A DNA stretch of 64,000 nt from Echiichthys vipera (lineage: Eukaryota > Chordata > Actinopteri > Perciformes > Trachinidae). Where the stretch lies: NCBI GenBank assembly GCA_963691815.1, contig OY829651.1:18438319-18502318 (forward strand). Direction: 5' to 3'. Positions 22,431 to 38,000 of this stretch are shown here, piece after piece; within the stretch, counting starts at the first letter, position 1; each line of letters starts with the position of its first letter. Below the pieces are notes generated by a model that saw only the letters and a list, made by a program, of their open reading frames with translations, was not told the DNA's origin and ran no database searches. A program made the position numbers and the translations under genes.

Positions 22431-25032
22431 TTAAGTTTCCTTCATGAGCTTGGTTAGCTTCTGAATCTTGGTTTTAGTGGACATGTCCACATACTTGTCT
22501 CCGATACTGACGATCATGCCACCCATGATTGCGGGATCCGACTGTGAAGAGAAGACATCGGTTGAAATAACAGACGGTTCAAAATGATTAACATCAGACA
22601 GGTTTAAATCACCTTTACTGTATAATGGTCATTTGTGTGTTTCTGAGATCATGCATTGATACTCTACCTTTGTTTCCAGCTTGATAGTTTCACCCTTCTG
22701 AAGAAAGCCCTTAAGAGCTACTTTCAGGTCAGCAAGACTAGCCGCATCCAAAGCCTAAAATTAATCAATACCGGTTTATTGTACAACATATTTGCAGTAA
22801 CAAAAATAATGCAATTCATTACTTTTAAGTGAGTGATATATATATATATATATATAATATATATAATTTTACTTGAGGTGACAAGTGCAAGGGATTCAAC
22901 AAGCATGTGCAGGAACATAATGTACAGAATGTCCGCCCATTTCATACCTGAGCAGTGGTGACGCTGCAGATGACCTCTCCACGGTGTGCACTCATCATCT
23001 TGCCGAAGGCAGTGATAACATTACCAGTTAGAGGAAGACGACCATTGTCAGACAAAACATCTGCAACACAAAAACACATACATTTGAGCAAGACTCAATA
23101 CTTTTGTCTCTCTGCATTACCAAGTGAGAAAACACATGTTCAGCACTAATATTGTACTACATCCGTTCAAAAATACATATTGGTGTGGTACTGCAATATA
23201 AATGAGTCATCTAAATGTCAAACCTAGAAACATATGTTACAAAGTTTATTAACACCATGATCGAACCATAAGGTGTATAGAGTTATGCTGCTGTTGGAAC
23301 TGCTTTGTGGAGCAGCTGACAATTGGCCTGATGAAAAGCCATTTTTAAATCTACATTTTATTTTACAGTTATCTGGCTTGATTTGCACCACATGTTTCAG
23401 ATTTGTTTCGACAAAAAAAACCTGTGAACACACTTTCACAGACTGTAAGCCCACAGAATAACTCAAACGTATGCTAGCTGTATTATGCTAAGTGTTGTCC
23501 CCAGGTCTGTGACCTCAATGAAGGTCATGAGGAAAAAGACATTAAGTGCTGCAGTTGATTGCAATTTGAGAGTGTGCATATAAGCTAAATTATCTTCAGA
23601 TGTCTTAAAAGGAGAATCAAGAGAAAAATAAAATTCAAAGTAAAAATATTTTTTCTAAATTGGACAGCACAAGATCTTTAGCATGTGTCTTCTAACCTCA
23701 GGAAACAACAGCAGCAGAAAAGGGTTTGTGTGACATTTTGCCCAAGTCTGTATAACAAAAAATGAATCTGTTTGAGGCCAGAAAACAAAACGTATTACAT
23801 TCAAACTTAGAAAAAAAATTAAAACATTGCTTGATGAAAGTGAACGTGTGATATTTTAGCACATTACATTTACAAAACTGTAAAATGTGTTTTTTTCGTG
23901 TCAGTTCCTATAAGCTTACCTTATAAAAGTGTAAAACATGTTCTTTATTTTGGCGTTTGTATAATTGTATTATTTATGTAACAAGAGGATACCTATGGTC
24001 TACTTAGCTATGATTAAGATAACATGCAAAAACACATAGCAGCAACTAGTAACCACTCACTGATGAGGTTGACAGTGAGGGGTGAAACCTTGGCCTTTGA
24101 AAGAACATCATGGAAAGTCTTTTGCTTGATGCTGCGCTTTACATGAGGATTCATTACAATACCGGAAAGATTGGGGTCCTTGATCAGGGCCTGAAAAACA
24201 AGATGGCACACAGCAAAAGCAAAGTGAATGTTATGTACTAGAGGAGAGGTAGATTAAGTTGCAACAGCATGGATTAGCAATGATCACCTCATTATCCCAG
24301 TGTTTTATTCCTTAGATGGGCTGCACATTTTTATTTTAAGACTATAAATTAATTAAAAACATATACACATATCCTCATGACCTTGCTTTAAAACACTGAG
24401 GAAATCAATACTTTCATCATCTGTTGACTTTTATATCATGAAACTGCAATTCAGGGTCTTGATTTTTTACTTACAGAGACTTTCCCCAGCTCCTGCTCCA
24501 CTTGGTCCAGTTTGTTCTGCTTACTGGCAGCTGAGAACAGAGCAGTGGCATAGCGGCCCTCCACTCCATATATCTGGATGGGAGGCTAGAAGGGACATAA
24601 ACACACAGATTAACCAAACTGCGAACATTAGTCCTACTAGACAGCGCGGTTATGCTTAACGTTATTTACCCTGATCAGTTTAGATGCAGGTCTGGCCACA
24701 GACGTGCTGAGCTGGCGGACCTACAATACCAAAAATGCATGATGTCAACACAGAAAACAAAGAACTGGAGCTGAATCTCTTTTGGCACGCTTTGTACAAT
24801 TTACGTGAACAGACAGCTAGCTGGTAGGCTAATACGTTAGCAGTCATTCAAGTGCAATGCCTCGTGTGGATTTGTTGGACATTTAGCGTTACTTTCTGGT
24901 TCTCAGGTGGAATACATTGCAATAAGACATGTTTTTAAGCTATAAATAATTCGGCCAAAAATACCATAAAATGATTAAAATCACAAAAATCATTGAACGT
25001 CTTACCTGCTGTCCTAGCATGAGTGCTGCCAT
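22431..25032 (-). CDS. atp5po: atp5po: ATP synthase peripheral stalk subunit OSCP, 7 exons, 209 aa
   Basis: OSCP links the F1 head of mitochondrial ATP synthase to the peripheral stalk. Exons: 25006-25032, 24670-24720, 24475-24585, 24061-24190, 22948-23060, 22668-22754, 22431-22541; they sum to 630 nt with consistent phases. Residues 1 to about 25 (MAALMLGQQVRQLSTSVARP) look like a mitochondrial presequence. PPIQIYGVEGRYATALFSAA is the conserved OSCP N-terminal helix region, and GGMIVSIGDKYVDMSTKTKI is the conserved C-terminal strand with the usual DPAI before it. The length is close to the mammalian 213 residues. It sits tail to head with the C5orf24 homologue and is divergent from ppp2ca. 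Confidence 0.95.
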
Positions 25033-25090
25033 TTTCTCCTACAGCTGTCCAGAGTAGAGCACACGACTGCGCATGTGCACTTGAGAGGGC

Positions 25091-25114
25091 GACGTCATTT
25101 ATGGGTAATGTAGT
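25091..25114 (-). promoter_or_regulatory. atp5po: atp5po promoter: ZNF143-like and CRE-like motifs
   Basis: Read on the minus strand, ACTACATTACCCATAAATGACGTC lies about 60-80 nt upstream of the start codon. ACTACA..CCCA resembles the ZNF143/Staf site common in mitochondrial-gene promoters, and ATGACGTC is seven-eighths of a CRE. Function is inferred from motif and position. Confidence 0.5.
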
Positions 25115-25129
25115 TTTTCCAGTGTGGCG

Positions 25130-26040
25130 TGTTTTGATAGCTGGAGCTATCTAAATGGACAACTACAGATTTCTATAAAATGTAAAAACAAAACAAAACA
25201 ACAACAACAAAAAACAATATATGCATTGAGTTCAATTTTTTAAAAAGTTTATTTATTTATTTGTATGTACTTGCTTATTTGATTCATTTACTTGAATTGA
25301 ATTATTCTGTATTCAAGAGTCCGTTTAAGTCAGTGTCTTTTGGGACCTGTCTTGTCTATGTTTACATGTAGAAATGTATGATAATGAAATATATTTATTA
25401 TTTGCACACTGGTGTTATTTATATGAATATCTATTTTTGATTATAGCCTGCTTGTTCTCAATATGAAATTTTGGATTTATTAATTGAAAAAAGAGAAAAA
25501 AAGAACCAATACCAGCGTCGTCTGGTAAACAAATAGGTGCAAAACAAACCGTACACGATGCCAGCTAGCTAATTAGCAGCCTAGCTTAATAGCTCTGATT
25601 TCAGTTGAATGTGGTTTCCATGGGAACCAATACCGCCCCAACCACCCTTCACGAATGATAACTTTAAATAAACCAAACTGACTGTTGTCAGGGGTTACAC
25701 CTCTGTCATGTTAGTATCTAACCCGTAGTTAACGTTAATGTTGGGATGTACTCACCGTTAAGATTACAACTGACCTGTGAATGTTTTCTTTTCAGTGAAG
25801 TTGCTGGTACTGACTGGTCCAGCAGGAGGAAGATCAACTAACAACAACTAAGAAAACTCAAAGCCAGCATGATAAAGTAGAATAAATAAAACCTACTTCT
25901 ACTTCAACCATAGACTGTGTATCTTTTATACAGTCAAACACAAGGATACAATCATTTAAAAACGTCTCTTTTCTGTTTTTTCTTCACAACTTTATTTGTA
26001 ATTTTTCACGAACGTGACAAACAGTTGTAGTAAACAACTA
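25130..26040. other. Intergenic between atp5po and ppp2ca, nothing recognised
   Basis: AT-rich sequence with A-rich and T-rich runs. No exon or RNA gene was seen. Confidence 0.5.
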
Positions 26041-26041
26041 C

Positions 26042-26180
26042 TATATATATATGTATATATACATATATACATATATATATACATATGGTTTTATATATAT
26101 ATATATACATATGTGTAAATATATATATGTATATATATGTATATGTGTGTATGTGTGTGTGTGTATATGTATGTCTGTAC
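26042..26180. repeat. TATA/CATA/TG-rich compound microsatellite
   Basis: Long alternation of TATATA, CATATA, TGTATA and TGTG units; the open frame across it is low-complexity Tyr/Ile/His. Confidence 0.9.
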
Positions 26181-26310
26181 ACATATAAGGCAGTCATTTT
26201 ATTCTATTATTTGAACATCACAATCTTACATTATGATGACATAACATAAGTACATTTAAGAAGAAGGAGTACTTAAATTCACAATAAAAAAGGGAAGTAA
26301 AAAACAAAAC

Positions 26311-26361
26311 AATAAATACAAAGGTAACAAATAAATACAAAGGTAACAAATAAATACAAAG
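26311..26361. repeat. 19-bp tandem repeat, about 2.7 copies
   Basis: Units AATAAATACAAAGGTAACA start at 26311, 26330 and 26349. It lies just downstream of the LINE remnant (minus orientation) and could be its tandem 3' tail. Confidence 0.85.
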
Positions 26362-26514
26362 CAGTTTAATTGAAATGTAGGATGCAATCCCAGTCCCTTG
26401 AAAGAATCTTGTAGTATATCAGCTGTATAAATTATTTTTCGTATTATTAATCATGGGAAAGACTCAAAATAATTACGAAATTTAATTTTGAAGGGATTAA
26501 AGGTTGGCCAAGAT

Positions 26515-27000
26515 GTTCATTAAAAAAACATTTTATCGTGTTTTCACAGTACAGTTATTTTCACACAAAAAAAAAACAAATACAGAAATAGACAAGAACA
26601 GAACAAGACAAAATTACATACAAAGGGGCACCATAACAAAAATAAAAACATTAAAGAAAAATATATAAGTAAAGCTTTACAAACTGTAATTGTTTTAATT
26701 GCTTTACTATTTTCCAGTCCAAGTAATGTTAGAATATAATATCCAAATTTTATTTTGAAATATTGTATTCGTAGTTTCTTTTCAGACCATTTGCATTTGT
26801 GAAGGAAAAAAAATCCATACAAAATAATACAAAATAATACAAAATAAATAGGTCCAAAATACAGTGTTTTCAGTCAAAAACAATATCTCTTTATCCTAAA
26901 AAATGTTTAAACCAGCCAAAAAATATTCCATACCTAACCAAAATAATTTAACACACACACATTCATAAAATAAGTGGCGTATAGTCTCGTTTATAATAAT
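26515..27000 (-). mobile_element. LINE remnant: ORF2 C-terminal region (L1/Tx1-like)
   Basis: On the minus strand the region 26936-26998 reads NETIRHLFYECVCVKLFW, the Cys/His-type end of an L1-like reverse transcriptase ORF. Further along, FFLHKCKWSEKKLRI and LLGLENSKAIKT match the usual tail of fish L1-like proteins. The frame is interrupted, so the copy is dead and 5'-truncated. The upstream edge lies within 30 bp of the ppp2ca CRE. Confidence 0.6.
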
Positions 27001-27026
27001 TATAATAAAAGAAAATAAAAATGCGA

Positions 27027-27034
27027 TGACGTCA
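27027..27034 (+). promoter_or_regulatory. ppp2ca: Consensus CRE (TGACGTCA) in ppp2ca promoter
   Basis: A perfect palindromic CRE lies 353 bp upstream of the ppp2ca start codon. A GC-richer stretch and a CA-rich tract (27227-27255) follow. Mammalian PPP2CA promoters are known to be TATA-less with a CRE, which fits. Confidence 0.6.
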
Positions 27035-27386
27035 GTGTGATGCGTTTGTCAGCCTCGCTCTGGAGCTCAGTGGGCAGCAGGGTGGGTCTGTGTCCCTGCG
27101 CGAGTCCAAATACAGGTGCCTGTGTGACCTTGGCCTTTCAACAAGGAGAGGAACATCATTTATGTATCATGTGAACTTTTGTCCCCATCAAGCGGTAGGG
27201 AGTTGACGCAGTCTTTTTTACGGAGCACACACACACACACTCACACACACACACGCTGCGAATGACCAGAGAGCTCGCTAGGACGCAGCAAAGCCTGGGC
27301 ATCAAACACGTAACCAAACTGCGTGTGGTGGGTTTCCTACGACATTTTTAAAGCTAGTCGGCTCGCTAGCTGACAGCAGAACAGCC

Positions 27387-30524
<3,138 letters not shown>

Positions 30525-31181
30525 AGATCACTGGCGGGGATAACAAGAGGCTACACAGAAAAGAAGCATTCAAACCACATGGACCAAAATAAAAAAATGT
30601 ATGCCATGATCACAATCCAATGGAAACTATCACATCTAGCTAAAGACCGTTCTTTCAACTTTATTCCTCTCTGTGCATGATGTTTTGAGTTCTATAAATG
30701 ATGGCTACTATGAACAATTCTGTCACAATACCTCCTGATTTGTCGGGAAACATGAAAGAACTAATGCTGAGAATAACTAAATGTAAGTGATCTTTGTGTT
30801 AGGGTGTTAATAATGACCAGAGTGTTTCCTTGTACAGTATGTAAGCTGCATCTTTCACTTGGCATGGCCTCAAATCAAAGGTTGCAGTAAATATTATGTT
30901 TTTCTTTTTGTAACTGAAGTGCAACAGTTTCTTTTGTGGAGATAATAGGGTTAGATGTCAGAAATGAATATGTTATCTTTGCACTTTTGTATTTGATTTT
31001 TATCACATGGCACTGGCAGACAATGTTCTTTTTTATACCCTGTTATAGTGTAAGTAGCTTCTGCTCTGCTGTCTGTTACGGGAGTGAATGTATTTCGTTT
31101 AATTTAAGTAGGCAATAGTACAAACTACAGTCTTATCAGTTGCATAAGATAACTTAATGTTCTGCAGCCACAGCTATATGA

Positions 31182-31187
31182 AATAAA
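31182..31187 (+). terminator. ppp2ca: ppp2ca poly(A) signal AATAAA
   Basis: First good AATAAA after the stop codon, implying a 3' UTR of about 680 nt (30525 to about 31205). Confidence 0.6.
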
Positions 31188-31443
31188 GACAGACGTTGCT
31201 TGGTCATTTACTTCATAATGCACGTTTGTGGTCTTATTCTCTCTCACCACCAGTCACCACTAGATGGAAACAGGCACACAAAAACGGCTCATAGAATATT
31301 AGTGATTATCAGGCTTACTGTAAATAAGTACAGAAAACATGGTACTTTATTTAATAATTGTATTACAGATAAAGTATGATTGGGTGACTTTTTTTGTTCC
31401 ATGTTCCTTATTTATATACATACAGAGAACAAAGTATTGATTT

Positions 31444-32228
31444 TTGATTTATTCTGAAATACTGTTATTTTTTTATTGTTCAGAATTGTATTGAATTTCC
31501 GCTGTGGCTCTACCACTGCTGTACTAGCATGTTTGTTTTTTGTAATCAACGCACTTCAACAAAAACCTTGATTTTGTAAAAAAAAAAAAAACAGTGAGCA
31601 ATATTAGAGAACAGTAACCATTTTGTCAGAAGAGAAGATTAAAACAATGTTTTCTTCTATAGGATTCAGAAATGGATAGGAAGTGTAGAGGCCCTTGCTT
31701 TGAATGTCTTCAGCACATCTGCGCCCACAGGACATCACTAGTTTCTCACACTGCTCTGGTTTGATCTTGGTCCATTCTTCTTCAGTCTCTTCCACAGTTC
31801 ACTAACTGGAGTAGGCTTTTTAGCCAGTATGTTGTTGCCAAGGATTTTCCAGAGATTCTCTATGGGGTTTAGTTCTGGACTCGACTTTTCATTGTTTCAA
31901 TATTATTAGCTTCAAGGAACTGCGTAACCCATTTTACAGTGTGACAGGGGACATTGTCTTGCGTGATAATTGCAGCTGCTTGGGAGACAATAACAGTGAA
32001 GGTATTGCATGTTGCTGAAGGAGGTTCACATAAACATTTGCATTCACCCTGCCATGTAGCTGTACAAGAGACCCAACTCCTGCTGCAGAAAACATCGCCA
32101 AAAAAACATCAATTTTGATCACTGCTTTTCCCCACAAAATAAAACATGCTAGGACAGCAGTGGTGTAGCCACAGCTCATATTCTATCAAATTCTGAACAA
32201 TAAAAAATAATATTTCAGAATAAATCAA
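31444..32228 (-). mobile_element. Tc1/mariner-like transposase remnant with inverted flanks
   Basis: Minus-strand fragments read LNPIEENLW-like text, EEEWTKIKPEQCEKLVMSCG, GRRCAEDIQSKGLYTSY and an upstream part with GVGSLVQLHGRVNANVY, the C-terminal half of a Tc1-family transposase with frameshifts. Flanks 31444-31532 and 32143-32228 are inverted copies of each other over about 85 bp and both contain transposase-coding text (GYTTAVLACF on the minus copy). The element is inactive. Confidence 0.75.
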
Positions 32229-32239
32229 GAATTAATACT

Positions 32240-35033
32240 TTAATACTCTGATTTTGATCTCCACCCGTAGACTGTAGTGTCAGTATATTGATTTATTTAC
32301 ATAAACTGCTGTTTTTGTTTAAAATGGACACTTTGCCCATCAACGTGGGGCTGTTGTTTGGCAATCCTTAAGTTTTACCAATTAATAATGATTTACTGCC
32401 TGTGAATCAGCGTGGGGAAATGTCAAAGCATTAACGGATGTGGTGCTCAGCTCGCTGCTGAAAATAAAAGCCTCCTTTAAATGAAGGAGTGAAATGAAGC
32501 TCAATTCCCTCCCTTTCAGTGTTAACAGCTGCGTTGAAGACAATTGTTTTATAGAAGAATAGAAAAACCATCGTGCATTTTCGAGACTTTTTCATTGCAT
32601 TTATCGTTCAAACTGCAGGGATCTTTTTCCCCTGTGTGGATTGCAGCTTTGACGGGACTTTTACTTTCTCAGCGAGGTTCCTGCCGCTGGGGGGATGTGC
32701 GTCTGTGCGCGCTGAGCTGTGCTGACGCTGCTGCTGCTGCTGCTGCATGTAAAATTAGCTGGCTGCAGCCTTTCAGGGACACCTCTTGCAGACCGCCAGA
32801 GCTCACAGTGCAGTAAGTAACCTATCCTTTTGTATGTATTAATGGCTCCATAAAGACGCCGACATAGGGAAGACCAGCGTGCACTTTAGTGTCTGAGGTC
32901 TTGGGGGTGAAACTGTCATTAGACGTGTGTGGGGCTCCTTGAGAAGCCTGCTTGGCTGTGTGGATGTGGCAGGCTGATACTAGTTGAATCTGGGGCGCAC
33001 AGCTGGACAATCATCGGGCTGGCCAGATGCCGTTTTGTAATTAGTCATTTTTAAAAGGGTGTTTTTTTTTGTTTTCTTCTTAATGTCTGGTAAAGGTTTG
33101 ATCGCTTTGTTCAGATGCAGACACAATTCCAGTTACAGTCCAGATCTGACTGGTCTACGTCGGGCTGAACAATTAACCGTATCCAGTCACAGAGCGTGTT
33201 TACCCTGCGACCACAGCAGCTTCTTCCACTGTAATAGATGCTGAATTCACAAGAAATTAAGGTTAAAAAAAACAACAACAAACATCTGTCATGAGATGCC
33301 GCGCCGAGTATGTGCAGGATATTTTTGATGGTGAGGTGTTTTGCAGGTTAATGTGTAGCCACGCAGGTCGCCTTGGATTGGCTGAGAGTGAGGGGTAGAG
33401 GCAGCTGAGGGGTTTATGGATCAAAGGTGTCAGTCCAAAGTTCAGTCCCCTGGTATCATCTTTAATAATTAATTATCATGATATGGGATTTGACAGGAGT
33501 TGCCCCGCAGTCCATTGTTCAAATCCGGCTCATACAGTGAGTTGGTGTTTCAACCTCAGAGAAAACGGGGGTGTTTTGTTGTCATCTCGTCAGAATCCCA
33601 TGGAGTATAATTCAATTTAAAGAGACAGCACGCCTCTTACACACCACAGCCGCCTGCACACAAGAGAGTTTTCTGTTTTCTTGTCAATCCAGTACGCAGC
33701 CATCTTTGGTGCAATTTCAGGTGGAGTTTCATCATGCTGCTGCAGGATCATTGCATGGACTTGCTGCACTTCGGCGTGACTCTGGTCCCCCAGTAGTTCA
33801 GCTGGAGCAAGGGACGCAAATAGCAAATGAATGGTTAAAAACCAGATCAGACAGGGTTATCTGGACACACACACGGGGTAGAATGAGCACGCACGTCCAC
33901 AAAAGCTGAGGTTCTTGATTCGTGCAGTGTCTTTTCAGTGCAGTCCAGTCTTATCTGGTTTTGGGTTGTCAGATCATAAATGCATAAATCTTAAATGAAA
34001 TACTCACCAGTGGGGGTGATAATAGAACATTGCGTAACGTACCAACGTAACCAGCTCAACCCCAAAACAATTTAAAAAATAAAAAAATAAACTGTGTGTA
34101 GCCATTCGCAGTTGGGCACACCCAGAGGGCTTTGTCACTTTCCTAAAGCTGCTTTCAGTCACAGTTTGGGGGTGTGTGTGCGTCCATAATAGGGCTTTGC
34201 AGTTCAGTGTTTCACAATCCTTGTGTCAGGTCAGCCATCACCATGGCAACATTATGCTGAATAAGCAGGATGGCAATTCAGAGGAGAACATTATTTTCAC
34301 AAGTCCTCCTTCAGCGACTTGTGTGAGGGGAAGTGAGGGTGGAGTGAGTTCTGGAGAATGGAGTAATACTAGTCATCATCGGCCCGATATAACACTGCAG
34401 TTATGAAACAGTTATTCTAGATAACGTATCGCCAGACATTAAAGGCCCCATATTGTAAAAAGTGAGATATATAAATACTGTGAAAGTATCAAACTGCTCA
34501 ATCCAGAGAGAAATGCACACAGCCGTATCCAGAAACTGAGCCGTTAAACAAGCTGTCAGCACTTCTGCACAGTTGTGATGTCACAACTATACTTTATATA
34601 GGTAGAAAATGTTGCTACAGCGAAGTTACAGTCATTCCCCGCCTACAGTGACGGTGCATTGACACAGAGCCCAGATACAGAAGATCTGGTAACGTTGACC
34701 ATTCAGAGCAGACTGGGCTTTTTTGGGAGGGGGTGCTAAAACGTAGTTTCAGACAGTGGTTGAATCCAGGTATATTCAGTATGATAAAATGTTTGTTTTT
34801 TTAACATAAAAGCATGTAAACATGTTCTAGTAGAAACCAACAAATACAATAGACTGAAAATGAGCATGATATAGAACCTTTAATGTTCCTGTTTTGTGCC
34901 ATTCCTGCTTCCATCTATTTACTTCAGGAGGAGGCGACTGAAAGTCCTTGAACCATTGAAGTATCATTCCTACACACTTTTGTGCGCTGACAAATACCTG
35001 ATATGATTATTGTAACAAATTTCCTTTCCCCAG
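32240..35033. other. sfxn1: sfxn1 upstream region, probable first exon and long first intron
   Basis: No coding exon is present before 35040. A 5' UTR exon probably ends near 32812, where CA/GTAAGT provides a donor after a GC-rich stretch that contains a short CTG run (32731-32746). The TSS, somewhere around 32500-32650, is uncertain. The rest is intron, including the repeat at 34440-34882. Confidence 0.4.
34440..34882. repeat. Interspersed repeat (GGCCCCATATTGT family)
   Basis: Shares ATCAAACTGCTCAATCCAG, GAAACTGAGCCGTTAAA, TTGTGATGTCACAAC and the ending GAGCATGATATAGAACCTTTAA with copies at 9445, 29725 and 37125. This copy lacks the internal insertion. Confidence 0.65.
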
Positions 35034-35039
35034 ATAATT

Positions 35040-38000
35040 ATGGCAGCAGAGCTATCCACTTCCATTAACATCAAGGAGCCCCGGTGGGACCAGAGCACAT
35101 TTGTAGGTCGGGCGAAACATTTCTTCACCGTCACAGACCCCAGGAACATCCTCCTCACCAACGAACAACTAGCACATGCACACAAAGTCATCACCGACTA
35201 CAGGTAACACAGGCGACAGCTGCAGGTGCAGTTGTAGCAGCAGCAATGCACCAGCAACAGGATGTAAATTCAGTGCTCGTATGAATGGAATTGCTTTAAA
35301 TGTTATCTTTTACTGTCTCCTAGAAAAGGTATAGTCTCTCCAGGGCTGACAGAAGATGAACTGTGGAGAGCCAAATATGTTTTTGATTCGGCTTTCCATC
35401 CCGACACTGGGGAGAAGATGATCCTGATCGGCCGCATGTCGGCACAGGTCCCAATGAACATGACGATCACTGGATGCATGATGACATTTTACAAGTAAGT
35501 ACATGCACAGTTTTATTTTCACCCACGTGTATAGGTTTTAACTCTATCACTGCCATGTTTTCTACTACTACTGCTGCTAAAACTATAACATTAAAGGCCT
35601 TCTTCACTGAGGACATTATGACACGTCACAGTAGGAGAAGCACAGGTGTGATTCATAAATAAGCGACTGCTGAATTCCATTTAGCTGCTTCAGTTCACTG
35701 TCATGGTATAATGGGACACCTGAGTAGAACGGACGATCTATTAGTAGTATTAGTAGTAGTCGTTCCCATAGATCCTTAAAGTCCTTGAAAGTTTTTAAAT
35801 TGTGGGGTAAAATCAAGATCTCGAAAGGGAAAGAAAAGACATTAATAAACAGGTAATTGAAAGTGCTTGAATGTATTAACTCTGAGCCAGCATGTCTCAA
35901 ATGATGCCGTGTTGGGTCCTTGCTTTGGAGGGAACTGGGCCGGAAAGTCCTTGAATTTATTTGATGTTTAGAAAGTATAGGAGTCCTTCCAGTTCCTTGG
36001 CTGATAGTGTTCTTACAAACTCATAATATTTGAGTTTGTAAGAACACTATCAGCCACTTGTGCATTTTTATGTGTCATATGGAAAGAAAAAAAATAGATT
36101 AGAATTATATTAAGCCATTAGCAAGCCATATTTTTAGTAATGTAAATTCTCTCTAGTGAAGTTGGTTTTCATACTTTCTAACTAAAAGCAGCACATCTGC
36201 TGTTCTGTGGACTCCTCTACACTGTCCTTGCTTAAATAGCTGCTGGTTTCAATCTTGCAGGACAACTCCAGCTGTGTTGCTGTGGCAGTGGATCAATCAG
36301 TCTTTTAACGCAATAGTCAATTACACCAACAGGAGCGGCGATGCTCCAATCACTGTCAGGTAATGGAAAGATGTTTTGGCACAGACACTGCTCGATATTA
36401 TTTTTATTTTTTTTGTATTAATTAAACTGTTCTTTTGTGTGGACAGTTTTTGTGTGATGTGACCAGTGACTCTTTTGTTTGCAGTCAGCTTGGCACAGCT
36501 TATGTGTCTGCCACCACAGGGGCAGTTGCCACCGCTCTAGGACTAAATGCACTAACAAAGGTATCAGTCCATCTAACCCCATTCTACATCTCATTTTTAA
36601 TGTATTGACCTCAGCATCGTAGTAGCACCATGCACAAATAGTCTCTTTGTCATAGAAGAGCTAGGTTATTTCCAGGGTCATGCCCTTGCATAATCATGTT
36701 TGTTTATAGTGACTCTGTGTTGTACATTCTGATTTATGATAGAAGAGACTACGTTCAGCATCTGAATTATACACTACATTATCTTCCACTGTCTCAAAGG
36801 TTGAATTGGTTGTGCTATCGGAGTACAGCAGAGCCAAATGATTAATCTCGTCAGTCCTGTTTTTATGCCTCTTCTCTCCTACTGTAGCACATCTCACCCC
36901 TGATTGGACGGTTTGTTCCCTTTGCTGCTGTAGCTGCTGCTAACTGTATCAACATCCCACTGATGAGACAAAGGTACGGAGGACATGCAACACTCAGCAA
37001 AGTACATCATCGCTTTCAAGCACTTTGACAACCGCAATACATAATAGCTTTGACCTCAAAGACAAAGATTCTAGGGCCATCCCTCCTTAGTAGGTGTGTT
37101 AAAAGGTCAGTTTATTCTGATTTAATGGTCCCGTACTGTAAAATGTGAGGTGTCCATGTCTTTTTTTAAATTTATTATAAAGCAGGTCTTGGTGCTATAT
37201 GAATACTATAAAAGTATCAAAACACTTGATCCACAGAGAAATAAACACAGCCTGTATTCAGAAACTGTGCCTTTAAAGCCCCTGAACAGCCACACAGGTG
37301 TTTTCAGTTAACTAGTTGATTTGACCTCTTCTCAGGACTGTGTGGGTGGGTCTACCGTGATTGATTGACATCTTTCAGAGTCTGCTGTTAGCTTTGTTCC
37401 ACCTGTTAAGGCGGCACAAAGTACACCTTTATCATTCTTAGTGGTAGACGGACATTTATGACCTCATAAATTCCCATCAAATTCTCATCATAGCCCCGCC
37501 CACCTCCGACCCAAGCAGAGGTCTAATCAGCCAGATTAACTGAAAAAACACCTGTGTGGGTGTTCAGGGGCTTTAAACGAGCCGTCGGGACTTCGGTACG
37601 GTTGTGATGTCACAACTGTACCATATATAGATAGAAAGTGCAGCTACAGTGCCGTTATTCCATTGCAATGACAGTGCAGAGATGCAGAGAGTACAGATGC
37701 TGAAGACCTGAAAAGGCTGATCAATCGGAGCAAACTGGGCTTTTACGGAGGGGGGTTTAAAGAGACAGACACCAAAACAAAGTGTTTCAGACAGAGGGCG
37801 AATACAGGTATATTCAGACAAAAAGTACGAGTAAAATAAAAACAAATCTACCTCTCTGCGAGGTGACAGCCATGATCAGAGGCATTACGTTTTCAGGTTG
37901 ACCCACTCATTCTTGTGAATGTGATATCTCAGGAACCTCTGGAGGGAATGTCTTCATATTTGGCACAAATGTCCATTTCGTTTAAAGAATGACGTGATCA

